Part shown: in pieces, positions 1 to 7,446 of the stretch
How positions within the stretch are numbered: the stretch's first letter is position 1
How the letters are laid out: every line of letters begins with the position of its first letter
IMG/VR virus record: IMGVR_UViG_3300037882_004082
Coordinates: 1-27,516 of that record
Reading direction: 5' to 3' (one strand)
Origin: a virus
DNA length: 27,516 nucleotides
Notes under the pieces: generated by a model
What the model saw: only the letters and a program-made list of their open reading frames with translations
The model's database searches: none
Told to the model about the DNA's origin: nothing
Program-made: the position numbers and the translations under genes

Positions 1-68
1 AACTGATACAATTCGCGTGCGGATACCGCTTGGGTATCGGGATTGATTTTGATGAGTTCGTTACGCAT
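1..68 (-). CDS. Phage antirepressor, AntA-type N-terminus (partial, runs off left edge)
   Basis: Only the first 22 codons are in the window. The minus strand reads MRNELIKINPDTQAVSAREL followed by YQ. The VSAREL signature after a short Asn-Glu-Leu-Ile start is typical of the AntA/phage antirepressor N-terminal domain, which in temperate phages inactivates or bypasses the CI repressor. The start ATG (66-68) lies downstream of the Cro-like gene on the same strand, which fits an early operon. A 15-codon reading frame (61-108) precedes it and its stop overlaps the start region. What follows the AntA domain (for example a KilAC domain) cannot be seen. A Rha-type regulator is the main alternative. 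Confidence 0.72.
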   Translation of the reverse strand, partial: MRNELIKINPDTQAVSARELYQ

Positions 69-108
69 AAGGGACTGTTTGATTGGGTTGAAGTAGTTTC
101 TTTTTCAT
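61..108 (-). other. Possible 15-codon leader peptide before antirepressor
   Basis: On the minus strand an ATG at 106-108 opens a 15-residue frame, MKKKLLQPNQTVPYA, ending in TAA at 61-63. It sits between the Cro-like gene and the antirepressor, and its last codons overlap the antirepressor ATG. An A-rich Lys-rich start is common for Bacteroidota initiation, so translational coupling is possible. It may equally be chance; there is no independent support. Confidence 0.2.
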
Positions 109-127
109 GGTAGTAGGTGTGGGTGGT

Positions 128-379
128 TTAAGCATTGACTGCTTGATTTACTTCTTCTTGGAGCAATGCGGTAGCTTGATTTTTTTCGAGCTGCTGCACT
201 TTGAGTTCTTTTAATAGTGTAGCACCAAGTGCTACGACTTTAAGATTTTGTCGTTTTTGTTGCAGTACCAAACTCACATAGCGCGGTGTCAAGGCTGCAT
301 CGGTGGCTATCTGGGTAATAGAGCCTTTGAACTTTCGTAAGCCACGATAAAGTTCTAAGGTGTTAATTTTTTCTTCCAT
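128..379 (-). CDS. Cro-like small HTH DNA-binding protein
   Basis: This is an 83-residue protein starting MEEKINTLELYRGLRKFKG. The segment after it, SITQIATDAALTPRYVSLVLQQKRQN, has the spacing of a helix-turn-helix (about residues 18-45), and the C-terminus is helical and charged. A longer frame opens at 478, but I reject that start: the likely promoter (TATATTTG at 464-471, TTG at 493-495 on the minus strand) would begin transcription near 457, downstream of that ATG. The gene is divergent from the CI-like repressor and is the first gene of a leftward operon leading to the antirepressor, the usual place of a Cro or Ner early regulator. Operator specificity is inferred from position only. Confidence 0.62.
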   Translation of the reverse strand: MEEKINTLELYRGLRKFKGSITQIATDAALTPRYVSLVLQQKRQNLKVVALGATLLKELKVQQLEKNQATALLQEEVNQAVNA

Positions 380-463
380 ATATTTTATTTGTTGGTAATT
401 TGATGTTTCGGTATTACTTTTGTTTCTTGATGATGTGCGTGTTCTTGTACGCTTTTCATAGTG

Positions 464-495
464 CAAATATAGTATCATTTTGAAACATAAAGCAA
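464..495 (-). promoter_or_regulatory. Bacteroidota-type promoter of the leftward early operon
   Basis: On the minus strand TTG (493-495) is followed after 21 bases by TATATTTG (464-471), a full match to the TTG / TAnnTTTG primary sigma consensus of Bacteroidota. The spacer contains one operator-like site (476-488), so repressor bound there would cover the promoter. Confidence 0.6.
476..488. promoter_or_regulatory. Candidate operator site 1 (CATTTTGAAACAT)
   Basis: Twelve of its 13 bases recur at 518-530. The core ATTTTGAAA(C/T) is nearly self-complementary, as expected for a dimer-binding site. It lies inside the promoter of the Cro-like gene. Confidence 0.45.
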
Positions 496-517
496 GTTTT
501 TAGGCAATTATTTTTTT

Positions 518-530
518 CATTTTGAAATAT
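518..530. promoter_or_regulatory. Candidate operator site 2 (CATTTTGAAATAT)
   Basis: Second copy of the site at 476-488, in the same orientation, 42 bp away: four helical turns, so both sites would face the same side of the DNA. It sits 21 bp before the repressor ATG at 552, where it could serve autoregulation. Confidence 0.45.
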
Positions 531-551
531 TTTTTAAATCATTATACATTT

Positions 552-1271
552 ATGCTTGATAATCAATTAATTGATAAAAATAAATTATTTATAGAAGAAG
601 GTTCAAGGCTAAGGAAGGTTCGACTTTTATTAGATGAGAATAAGAATTTAACAGATTTTGCGGAAGAAATGGATATGGCTTATACAAATTATAGTAGAGT
701 AGAGAATGGATATAGAGACGTTCCAAAGTCTTTATTGATTAAACTATCTAATGTTTCAAAAGGAAACATGAGGGTTAATATAGAATACCTACTTACTGGT
801 AAGGGAGAACCATTGAAACCTATTGAAAAGGAAAATACCGCAATAGATGTAGAAACATCTATTGGACCATTATTTAAAATACCCTTACTAAATATTAAAG
901 CGCAAGCGGGAGATGGATCGACTTCACAGTTGATTGAGTATTCGGGAGAGTTTATAGAGATACCTACGAAGATGCAAGAGGGAGATTTGGGTATTCAGGT
1001 AAAAGGTAATAGTATGGCTGGGGTACTAGAGCATGGTGATATTATAGTGGTACGTAAGTATTTAGAGCCAATAGACAAAAAGAAACTATTGGTAGTGGCA
1101 GAGAGTGATGGTTCGTGCTGTGTAAAGTTTGTGGAGCGTTTGGGGGAAGATAAGTTTCAACTTATATCACAAAACAATAGCTATCTGCCTAGGCAAATAG
1201 ATGCTTCCGATGTGCTTGGGTTTTGGTCACCTGTATTGCGAATTACATCGGTAGTTGGTATGACGGAATAA
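552..1271 (+). CDS. LexA/CI-like self-cleaving phage repressor (HTH + S24 peptidase)
   Basis: A 239-residue protein. Residues about 13-80 form an HTH_3-type DNA-binding domain (RLRKVR, DFAEEMDMAYTNYSRVENG) ending in the IEYLLTGKGEP segment typical of this family. Residues about 108-235 are a LexA/UmuD-type S24 domain: an Ala119-Gly120 cleavage site in KAQAGDG, catalytic Ser154 in KGNSMAG and Lys192 in CCVKFVE. It should bind the divergent operators as a dimer and cleave itself when RecA filaments form after DNA damage. I chose ATG 552; a TTG start at 522 in the same frame would add ten residues but overlaps operator site 2. All catalytic residues are present, so the switch looks intact. Confidence 0.88.
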   Translation: MLDNQLIDKNKLFIEEGSRLRKVRLLLDENKNLTDFAEEMDMAYTNYSRVENGYRDVPKSLLIKLSNVSKGNMRVNIEYLLTGKGEPLKPIEKENTAIDVETSIGPLFKIPLLNIKAQAGDGSTSQLIEYSGEFIEIPTKMQEGDLGIQVKGNSMAGVLEHGDIIVVRKYLEPIDKKKLLVVAESDGSCCVKFVERLGEDKFQLISQNNSYLPRQIDASDVLGFWSPVLRITSVVGMTE

Positions 1272-1277
1272 AAGAAA

Positions 1278-1308
1278 GGACACTACCTGGAGAAAGTAGG
1301 TAGTGTCC
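1278..1308. terminator. Hairpin after the repressor gene
   Basis: Perfect 11-bp stem (1278-1288 with 1298-1308) around a 9-base loop, seven bases after the repressor stop. No T-tract follows on the plus strand. On the minus strand it is followed by TTTCTTTTA, so it may better serve the 49-residue leftward gene, or both strands. Confidence 0.6.
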
Positions 1309-1331
1309 GATGAATAAGTAGGAAATTGCCT

Positions 1332-1481
1332 CTATAAAACTATTTTTCTGGCATTTTTGGGATCTAATCCATTTTGTTTTAGGTAGTTCCACAGTAGGGT
1401 AACGATATAGCCTAAATAGATAACCATGGTAACTAAGCCAAGTATAATGGCTAGTAATATGACAATAATACAAATTTTCAT
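1332..1481 (-). CDS. 49-residue single-span membrane peptide
   Basis: A small gene on the minus strand, beginning MKICIIVILLAIILGLVTMV and ending in a polar tail with DPKNARKIVL. Residues 3-31 are almost wholly hydrophobic (Ile, Leu, Val, Gly), giving one strong membrane span. The ATG (1479-1481) follows an A-rich leader of the kind used in Bacteroidota, and the stop (1332-1334) lies 23 bp before a hairpin terminator. It is divergent from the next gene with a 25-bp gap. It could be a holin-like, toxin-like or superinfection-exclusion peptide; I see no residue that decides. It is more convincing than the overlapping 76-residue frame because it has a clean start, a membrane segment and a terminator. 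Confidence 0.5.
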   Translation of the reverse strand: MKICIIVILLAIILGLVTMVIYLGYIVTLLWNYLKQNGLDPKNARKIVL

Positions 1482-1506
1482 AATATTTTTTTTAAAGTTT
1501 TAAAGT

Positions 1507-1917
1507 ATGGTAACTGTTACAAGTGAATTAAAAGATAGCGTTTTACGCTTTTTACTAACTCATTATGAACCTGAACAGGTATATGATAGGGGAGATACGA
1601 ACTATATTCTTTCAACGCTACATTTAGATTATGTTTCGCTCAATGCTATCTTGAAACAAATGGAGCAACGGGGATACATTGCTAACCTTAGACTCACACC
1701 CCATAGTCTTGGCGTAAAATTTCGTCAAGATGGTGCAGATTTTATTCAGCGTGGTGGTTTTTATGCTCAAGATGAACTTTTAAAGAATAATATAGAAAAA
1801 CTATTGCTCGAAATAGAGTACCTCCGACAGGAACTTGCCCCTAAGCATCTTGAAAGTGCTGAAAAAATAGTGACTATTGGTGCAGGTATTTTGACTGCGC
1901 TATCATTTTTCAAATAG
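1507..1917 (+). CDS. Hypothetical protein: winged-helix-like N-terminus, C-terminal hydrophobic segment
   Basis: A 136-residue protein of unknown function. Residues 5-70 resemble a winged-helix fold: helices around DSVLRFLLTHYE and SLNAILKQMEQRGYI, then a short strand and turn. Residues 88-115 are a charged, probably coiled-coil helix. Residues 118-136 (KIVTIGAGILTALSFFK) look like a short membrane or oligomerisation helix. It lies between the repressor and the endolysin and is convergent with the latter. A role in lysogeny or immunity would be a guess. Confidence 0.6.
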   Translation: MVTVTSELKDSVLRFLLTHYEPEQVYDRGDTNYILSTLHLDYVSLNAILKQMEQRGYIANLRLTPHSLGVKFRQDGADFIQRGGFYAQDELLKNNIEKLLLEIEYLRQELAPKHLESAEKIVTIGAGILTALSFFK

Positions 1918-1927
1918 TGTTGGGTTA

Positions 1928-1946
1928 GGTAACCGCGAGGGTTGCC
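1928..1946. terminator. Hairpin between convergent genes
   Basis: GGTAACC (1928-1934) pairs with GGTTGCC (1940-1946) with one G-U wobble around a five-base loop. It stands between the stop codons of the rightward 136-residue gene and the leftward endolysin gene. There is no T-tract. Confidence 0.3.
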
Positions 1947-1963
1947 GCGCCAAGATGGTAGTA

Positions 1964-2782
1964 CTAGATGATGGTTGTTTTTTGGAGCGAATAATTGGGT
2001 TCGACGATGGTACTGCCTGTCAGAGCAGCCAGTCGATCGTAGTCGAAGGCAGGAGAGAGGTCTGTTTTTCCTTTTTCTCGGAAATTGACGTGCGATAAGA
2101 TGCCTTGATAGTCGGCTACTTGTTCCTGGGTAAGGGTATCGAAGCGAAAAGCAGGAGGGAGCATATTGTTTTGAATGCCAAAGGCAGTAGTGAGGTAGTC
2201 AATCAATTGTGCTAGGCGAGTGTATTGGTCGTCGGTAAAGGTCGCAAAATGTTGGTATCCGCGATACGGGGTTGGTAGCGTAACGTATTGGCTCGTGTCC
2301 GCCACACTACAATATACGCGGGTTGGGTTGCTTGCAGCTACCATGTGTTCGCCTCTTGGTATCAACTCCCCAATATTGGATAACTCAATAGCCACGCTAC
2401 TTCGCGAGCCTATGCTGTTGCCTCCAACAGCTTCTTTGCCTAAGTGGTAGGACCAATAACGAGGGTCGAACAATTGATATACCGTGCCTTCGCGTGCTAT
2501 GACAAAGGCAGTAGAAACATGGTAATCGGCTTGAGTGAGCTGCGCTATGTCCCCTTTTAAGTATCCTCCAGTGTGGTGGAGTACGATTTTCGTTTTTGGG
2601 GTTTCTTCTTGAAAGAAGAAGGACTGAACGCCATCGTTTCGTTTGAGCTGAACGATAGGGAGTTGGCAATCATAGGTTGGCAACTCTAGGGTTGTGGGTA
2701 AGAAGTCGAATGAATTGCCACTGCTATCTACCCGATTGTTGTAAAAGTTCCTTTCGTGGATTGAAATTTGTTTGTAATTCAT
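1964..2782 (-). CDS. Endolysin: N-acetylmuramoyl-L-alanine amidase (Amidase_2 type)
   Basis: A 272-residue protein with an Amidase_2/PGRP-like fold from about residue 62 to 245. Candidate zinc ligands are His69 or His70 in VLHHTGG, His231 in SHVNF and Asp241 in KTDLSPAF, with the strand SVAIELSN between them. His113 in WSYHLG is a further conserved position. The enzyme cuts the bond between muramic acid and the stem peptide at the end of the lytic cycle. It is the last gene of the leftward late operon. No signal peptide is visible, so a holin is needed; candidates are the 49-residue peptide and the four-helix protein at 18236. The first 60 residues are not recognisable and may contact the wall or prolong the fold. 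Confidence 0.87.
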   Translation of the reverse strand: MNYKQISIHERNFYNNRVDSSGNSFDFLPTTLELPTYDCQLPIVQLKRNDGVQSFFFQEETPKTKIVLHHTGGYLKGDIAQLTQADYHVSTAFVIAREGTVYQLFDPRYWSYHLGKEAVGGNSIGSRSSVAIELSNIGELIPRGEHMVAASNPTRVYCSVADTSQYVTLPTPYRGYQHFATFTDDQYTRLAQLIDYLTTAFGIQNNMLPPAFRFDTLTQEQVADYQGILSHVNFREKGKTDLSPAFDYDRLAALTGSTIVEPNYSLQKTTII

Positions 2783-2804
2783 AAAAAAAAGGTAATTACT
2801 TAGC

Positions 2805-2836
2805 AGCCTCCCCCCTGCCCCTCCAAAGGAGGGGAG
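2805..2836. repeat. REP-like GC-rich palindrome, copy 1
   Basis: A C-rich lead, then CCCCTCC (2818-2824), AAA and GGAGGGG (2828-2834). It is related to the two copies at 3483-3513 and 3532-3562 and lies in the 160-bp gap between endolysin and tail-terminator-like genes. Hairpins of this form are scattered through many Bacteroidota genomes. Confidence 0.7.
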
Positions 2837-2942
2837 AAATATAGAGTAATCACTAATTTAGACAAAAAATCCTTTTTGGGGAGGAGCAGCCAAGTTCTTA
2901 TAAAAAAAGTTAATTGAATAATAAAAATGCTTTCAACAGCAG

Positions 2943-3476
2943 TTACTGTATGCGGAAGGCATTTACCTGTTTGGTCATTGCTTTCTGCTCGGTCGGTGGA
3001 TTGGCTTCACAAAGGCTATTGTCGGCGACGTGGGCTATGCAATTGATTTGGTGGTGTATCATGTTGCTGCGGTCGTGGTCAATGCGCTCTGCTACAAATC
3101 GGAGCTTGACGAGGTGCGGTTGGGCGGAAAACTCGTCGAGGGCATTGATGATTTTGTCCACAAAATCAAGATGATCAAGCGCAGGGCTTTGGCTGTCGCT
3201 GCCACTGTGACTGTCTTGATAACTGGTCGTGCCGATGTGCAAGCGAAGCAGGTATTGTTCGTTGTAACGTTGCATGGTGCCCTGTCGCACCCATTTGCCG
3301 TCGCCCACAAATTCGAGGAAGGCATTTGGAAAGTCAAAGGCATACTCGTAGTTGCCGTCGTTGTCGCTTTTGAAGTCGTCGAACTGATTGTTGTAGAGGT
3401 CAAAGACCTTTAATTCGCTTACTTCGTGGAGTAAGTGTGCTTGAATGCTTAGGAATGTTTGTTTTCTCCAACCCAT
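2943..3476 (-). CDS. Probable tail terminator / minor tail protein (Mu gp37 position)
   Basis: A 177-residue protein starting MGWRKQTFLSIQAHLLHEV. It shows KVFDLYNNQFDDF, a β-rich stretch with AFDFPNAFLEF, a strand LLRLHIGT, the acidic helix DHLDFVDKIINALDEF and a final strand-rich part with MIHHQINC. This order is seen in head-tail completion or tail-terminator proteins of Bacteroidota Mu-like prophages; the assignment is by pattern and position, not by catalytic motif. The reading frame stays open to 3578, but that extension translates two REP-like hairpins and looks non-coding, so I start at ATG 3474-3476. It lies between the gpG-like gene and endolysin, in gaps filled by REP-like repeats. 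Confidence 0.55.
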   Translation of the reverse strand: MGWRKQTFLSIQAHLLHEVSELKVFDLYNNQFDDFKSDNDGNYEYAFDFPNAFLEFVGDGKWVRQGTMQRYNEQYLLRLHIGTTSYQDSHSGSDSQSPALDHLDFVDKIINALDEFSAQPHLVKLRFVAERIDHDRSNMIHHQINCIAHVADNSLCEANPPTEQKAMTKQVNAFRIQ

Positions 3477-3482
3477 ATAAGA

Positions 3483-3513
3483 AGCCCACCCCAACCCTCC
3501 CCGAAGGGGAGGG
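3483..3513. repeat. REP-like GC-rich palindrome, copy 2
   Basis: AGCCCACCCC, two variable bases, then CCCTCCCC-GAA-GGGGAGGG (8-bp stem, 3-base loop). It matches copy 3 at 29 of 31 bases and begins just upstream of the tail-terminator-like start codon. Confidence 0.8.
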
Positions 3514-3531
3514 AGTACCGTGGCGATTTGT

Positions 3532-3562
3532 AGCCCACCCCTGCCCTCCCCGAAGGGGAGGG
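3532..3562. repeat. REP-like GC-rich palindrome, copy 3
   Basis: Same 31-base element as copy 2 in the same orientation, 49 bp further on. The two copies form a tandem pair between the gpG-like and tail-terminator-like genes, where they could stabilise or divide the leftward transcript. Confidence 0.8.
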
Positions 3563-3626
3563 GGATTAGATGGAACATTGTAATTTATCTTTTTAAAATT
3601 TGATTTGAATGGCGTTTAAATCCAGT

Positions 3627-4205
3627 TTAAAATTGGTCGAAAATGCTTTTGATGTGCTTTTCGATTTCGGTTTGGATTTGTGCGCGCAGCACTGGGCTAT
3701 CGCCCATAAATTGGCGTTGTGGCATTTTGAGGTTCATCTTGCGGGTGTGTGCCTTGACGTAGGTGAAGCCTTGCGTGTCTTTTACGAACTGGACACGGGA
3801 GGAACGCTTGCCTTGTTTGCCCTGTACGGTGCGGTGGGTATCGCGCTGTCGCTGCTGGCGACGGTGCGCTTTGACACGCACGGTGGTAGCGATGGTTTCG
3901 CCCTCGTTGTGCGCTTTGGCATAGGGAACATCAGAGCCGATGACTACTTTGTTCAAGTCTTTGCTTATGACACGAATACTTTGCTTGAGCCGCCCTGTCT
4001 GGACTAAGATAGCGCGTTTTTGCTTGGTGTTTTTGTCTTTGCTGCTGCGCTCCTTCCAGGTTTGGCTTGCGCCACCATCTTGGAAACGTTGCGCTCTAAA
4101 GTTGCCTTTGGCAAAAACGATGGCTTCATTGCCAACAATGGTTGGCAAATCATTGCCCAATCGTTTTGCTTTTCGGAGGATTTCGTCGAATGGGTTTTTA
4201 AACAT
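3627..4205 (-). CDS. Mu gpG-like phage virion morphogenesis protein
   Basis: A 192-residue basic protein. The centre carries the family signature of phage virion morphogenesis / tail completion proteins: LVQTGRLKQSIRV (about residues 67-79), VVIGSDVPYAKAHNEGE (87-103), and near the end MPQRQFMGDSPVL (160-172). These proteins act at the head-tail joining or tail completion step. Residues 104-155 are an Arg/Lys/Gln-rich stretch. It follows the tape measure gene by 32 bp. The start ATG is followed by KNPFDEILRKAK, a sensible first helix. Confidence 0.85.
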   Translation of the reverse strand: MFKNPFDEILRKAKRLGNDLPTIVGNEAIVFAKGNFRAQRFQDGGASQTWKERSSKDKNTKQKRAILVQTGRLKQSIRVISKDLNKVVIGSDVPYAKAHNEGETIATTVRVKAHRRQQRQRDTHRTVQGKQGKRSSRVQFVKDTQGFTYVKAHTRKMNLKMPQRQFMGDSPVLRAQIQTEIEKHIKSIFDQF

Positions 4206-4237
4206 TTTCGTCCGTACCCCAATATGGAGTATTTTTT

Positions 4238-6205
4238 TTAGTTAGAAGAAATCGCAATTTCGGTATCTTGTACTGCTTTTACTAGGGTTCGATTGATGGC
4301 TTCGCCTATGATGTGTGGGTCGAAGTCGCGGGTATTTTGTATGTGAAAGCTCTCTACTCCATTCATGCGCTGAATGGTGACATTGATGTTTCGGATATTT
4401 TTGCCGCCTCCTAGTGTGTCGTCGCGGTCTTTTTTAGCTGCGCTTAGGTCAGGGAGGGCAGTTGGCTTTTTGCTCTTGCCGTCGGCTTTGTTTTGTCCTA
4501 TCAATTCGGATAAGCTTTTACTCTTCAAATCTTCGGTACGCAGTGTTTGGAGTTTGTCTTGCAAAATAGCTTCGTAGTATTTTTTGCCTCCGCGCCCTTT
4601 GTAGCCGTCGCTATTGAGTACGCTTATCATGTTGGTGTATATCTCTTTTTGCTGTTCCTTGTTAGCACCTTCTAAGTATTGCATAGAAGAGCCTACATAA
4701 TCCAGTACTTTGCCATCGAAGTAGTGTTTTTTGGTATCATTGGCATCAATACGCTCTGTGCCTAAGCCATAGGAGGCAACGTCTGCCCAGTTTTGGGAGG
4801 TTTTTCGCCCGTGCATTTGGGTTTCGCGTCCCCAGTTCCGAATGGTATCGGGGGCGTGCCATACTGCACTCAATGCTGCGCCAACTCCTTTGACCATCAT
4901 ACCAATGCCTTCGATGGACTGCGAAAATACTTTTAATCCGATGGTTGCTGCGGGTAATAGTTCCGTGCCGAGCTTAGTGAGTTCGTTGTTGAAATTTACT
5001 TTTAGCTTTTCTGTAAGCAAGGTAATGTCTTTGTCTGCATTTTGTGTCGCTTTTGCCATGTTGTAGGTCACGGTATTGTACTTATTGAGCTGCTCCATTG
5101 CGGTTTCACTTCGTTGCCCAAAGAGTTTGACCATATTGATAAAACCCTCACTGCCTGAGAAAAGGTTTATTACTTTTGCCAATTCGCGGTCATTTCCTTT
5201 GATGCTATCCGTTTTTTGGGCAAGGTCTTTGAAGATTTCATCAAACTGTCGCATTTGATTGTTGGTATCATATACCTTAATTTTAAGTTTATCGAATGCT
5301 TCTAAGTTTCTCTCGTCTGACAGGTCTTTGAAAAACTCTTTTGTTCCCGTAGCGGCTTCATCAGCGGTGTTGTACATTTGGCTTTGTAGCAAAAAGGCTT
5401 TGCCCGCACTGTTCGCTGATTGCCGTGAGCTACTGGCATTGCTCGCAAAATCCGCTTGTAAGCGTCCTGCTTGGTCGGTATTCATACTGCCTAGCATGGC
5501 GGTGCGATAGATAGCCTCATTGTATTTGTCCACATCTGTTTCGCCGTAGGCTAGCATGGATTTTCCTGCGCTACTTACATAGTTGTTAAAATCTGCTCCA
5601 AAGTTTCGGGCAAACTTTCCCAATTTTGTAATATCTCCTACGGCATCGGTGCTAAACTTACCGATTGAGCTTTGGTAGTCAAAAAAAGCAGTAGTCATCT
5701 TATCGCTGCTTATACCAATGTCGTTGCTTGTTTTGAGGACATTCTCCCGTAGCGAGTCTATCTGACCATTGCTTTTGTCTAGGTTCAGTTGCTCTAAACT
5801 TAGAAAGCTATGTTGAAAATCTATTGCTTTGCTTGTTGCATCTGCGATGCCAGCTGCAACGGCAGTTATACCCATTGCCGCCGCGCTACCTGCACTACCT
5901 GCGAAGTCGCCTATACCTACACCGCCTAATTCGGGCAGTGCATCGGAAGCGCGGTCGCGGAGCGTGCGGCTGAAGTCTGGTCTGAAGCCACTTTTGCCAA
6001 TTTTGTCCAAGTGCGCTTGTAGTGACTTGGCATTGTTGAGGGCTTCTTTGAGTTCGCGGTTAAATTTATTCATGCTGCCTATGTCTAGTTTGTCAATTTT
6101 GACAAGGCGTTTGGTGAGTTCGTCCGCAGCTTCTTTGGATTTTTCGATAGCAGGGATAAGCAAGTTCTTGACTTGCAACTCGGTCAATATAACGGTTTTA
6201 CTCAT
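4238..6205 (-). CDS. Tail tape measure protein
   Basis: A 655-residue, mostly helical protein. Residues 1-85 are coiled coil, 94-125 are a Gly/Ala-rich hydrophobic segment, and about 130-360 resemble the TP901-type tape measure core (KAIDFQHSFLSLEQL, ENVLKTSNDIGISSDKM, repeated Gly-Ser-Asn-rich helices). A second hydrophobic stretch lies near residues 415-445. It sets the length of the tail tube during assembly and is ejected with the DNA. Its ATG overlaps the MuF stop in an ATGA arrangement, so it is translationally coupled to head genes. It is on the opposite strand and about 14 kb from the sheath, tube and chaperone genes, which is unusual, since chaperones normally sit directly before it. 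Confidence 0.82.
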   Translation of the reverse strand: MSKTVILTELQVKNLLIPAIEKSKEAADELTKRLVKIDKLDIGSMNKFNRELKEALNNAKSLQAHLDKIGKSGFRPDFSRTLRDRASDALPELGGVGIGDFAGSAGSAAAMGITAVAAGIADATSKAIDFQHSFLSLEQLNLDKSNGQIDSLRENVLKTSNDIGISSDKMTTAFFDYQSSIGKFSTDAVGDITKLGKFARNFGADFNNYVSSAGKSMLAYGETDVDKYNEAIYRTAMLGSMNTDQAGRLQADFASNASSSRQSANSAGKAFLLQSQMYNTADEAATGTKEFFKDLSDERNLEAFDKLKIKVYDTNNQMRQFDEIFKDLAQKTDSIKGNDRELAKVINLFSGSEGFINMVKLFGQRSETAMEQLNKYNTVTYNMAKATQNADKDITLLTEKLKVNFNNELTKLGTELLPAATIGLKVFSQSIEGIGMMVKGVGAALSAVWHAPDTIRNWGRETQMHGRKTSQNWADVASYGLGTERIDANDTKKHYFDGKVLDYVGSSMQYLEGANKEQQKEIYTNMISVLNSDGYKGRGGKKYYEAILQDKLQTLRTEDLKSKSLSELIGQNKADGKSKKPTALPDLSAAKKDRDDTLGGGKNIRNINVTIQRMNGVESFHIQNTRDFDPHIIGEAINRTLVKAVQDTEIAISSN

Positions 6206-7446
6206 GGCTGTGGTGATTGAAATAGTAAAATACCTTCGCGTAAGTCATTGATAATCTTAGTTTTATAAAAGGTATTAATGGCTGTCACGGTTTCGATTTC
6301 AGTTTTGCTAAACTGGATATTTAGTGCGATGGTTCTATCCTCAAAAAACAGAAGGTGTCGTCTATTGTATAGGTCGCCTTCGAGTTGCCACACTTCATCG
6401 GGTTTTTGTAGGGCATTTTCGATTTGCAGTATGGTGTGCGTTTCTTGTTCTTCGATGATTTCTGCCATCAATGCTCTATCTATCTCAATAGGTCGTGCGC
6501 GGTAATCAAGCAATCGGATTGTTTCGTCATCGGTCAATTCGTTTTTACCGATTTGGCTTTTAAACCAGTTTTGGGTTTCGATTTCGCTTAGTGTTGGCGT
6601 ATGGAATTTTGCCTTTCCTACTGTTGGAGTTGCGCTCAATTTGTAGCTTTTGTAATCCAGTCCGTTGGGTTCAAAGCCTTTGATGTATTCTTCATTTTTA
6701 GTAAAAATGATGTGCTGCGCGCCTCTATTTTGGTCCCAGCCTTTTTCTGTCATGGTGTTCCACTCTGTTCCTAGTGCGCCAATTGCTTGTTCTAGAGTGG
6801 AGGCTTTCCCTTTTGAAACAGGTATCATCTCACAACGGCAATTCCATGAGTTGGGTGGATAGATGCGAGTTAGGGCTTCGTCCCCGATTTTGAATGTCAT
6901 GCCATCAAGTGCGCGGTGTGCTGCGCGCACGCGCTCGTCGCCCACTGTTTGATATTGCAGATAGGGATATACGTCAGCATCTGCCATAAACCGCCGATAC
7001 TGTGCAGCATTGGTCGCCACGCTGCGGGCAGTGTTGTACTCGGTTTTGAGCCAGTTTCGGTTGTACTCTATTGCTAATGTTTTTGCTTTTTGCTCAAAAT
7101 CATTGAAATCTATTGCTGCATTTTTAAACTCATTTAAGGCTTGCACCAATGCGAGGTTTTTGGCTGCCGAAAAACGGGCAACATTGGCTTCTAGGAGTGT
7201 CTTGTATAGATTGTCCTTGGTGTTGTAGTCAATGGTTGCACCATAGCCTTCTGCGATGCCTCGTGTCAGCTCTTGTGCTATGGCATGGGTACTTGCTGCG
7301 TCAAGCTCTCCTTTTTGTAATTTTTTTTCCCAAACTCGCTTGATTAGTTCTAAATCAAGTGCGTTTGGGCGTGGAGTATCTTCACTAGATAAGGTGATGA
7401 TGGTGGTGCAACAATCATTCGGATAGTTGGGCAGTTGTAGGCTCAT
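6202..7446 (-). other. MuF domain as possible separate cistron (internal start at 7446)
   Basis: An ATG at 7444-7446 begins MSLQLPNYPNDCCTT, giving a 414-residue MuF protein, the usual independent gene in Mu-like phages. If the A11 tract at 7457-7467 were read or present as A10, the portal frame would end in TGA overlapping this ATG (ATGA), exactly as MuF overlaps the tape measure gene. The internal start is therefore plausible as an independent or coupled product. Confidence 0.45.

Noticed and set aside
380-478. N-terminal extension of the Cro-like protein
   Set aside because: The ATG lies inside the spacer of the likely promoter, upstream of the expected transcription start.
1243-1473. 76-residue leftward frame after the repressor
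   Set aside because: It crosses the hairpin and the repressor end; the 49-residue frame in another phase has a better start, a membrane helix and a natural stop.
3030-3413. 127-residue rightward frame opposite the tail-terminator-like gene
   Set aside because: Its product is Val/Ala-rich without domain character; the leftward frame carries a coherent fold pattern and lies in operon order.
3477-3578. N-terminal extension of the tail-terminator-like protein
   Set aside because: The extra 34 residues are translated from two REP-like hairpins; ATG 3474-3476 is the sensible start.
3609-4007. 132-residue rightward frame opposite the gpG-like gene
   Set aside because: Antisense shadow of a gene with clear gpG family motifs.
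5829-6251. 140-residue rightward frame opposite the tape measure gene
   Set aside because: Low-complexity Ser/Ala/Leu product mirrors the Gly/Ala-rich tape measure segment on the other strand.
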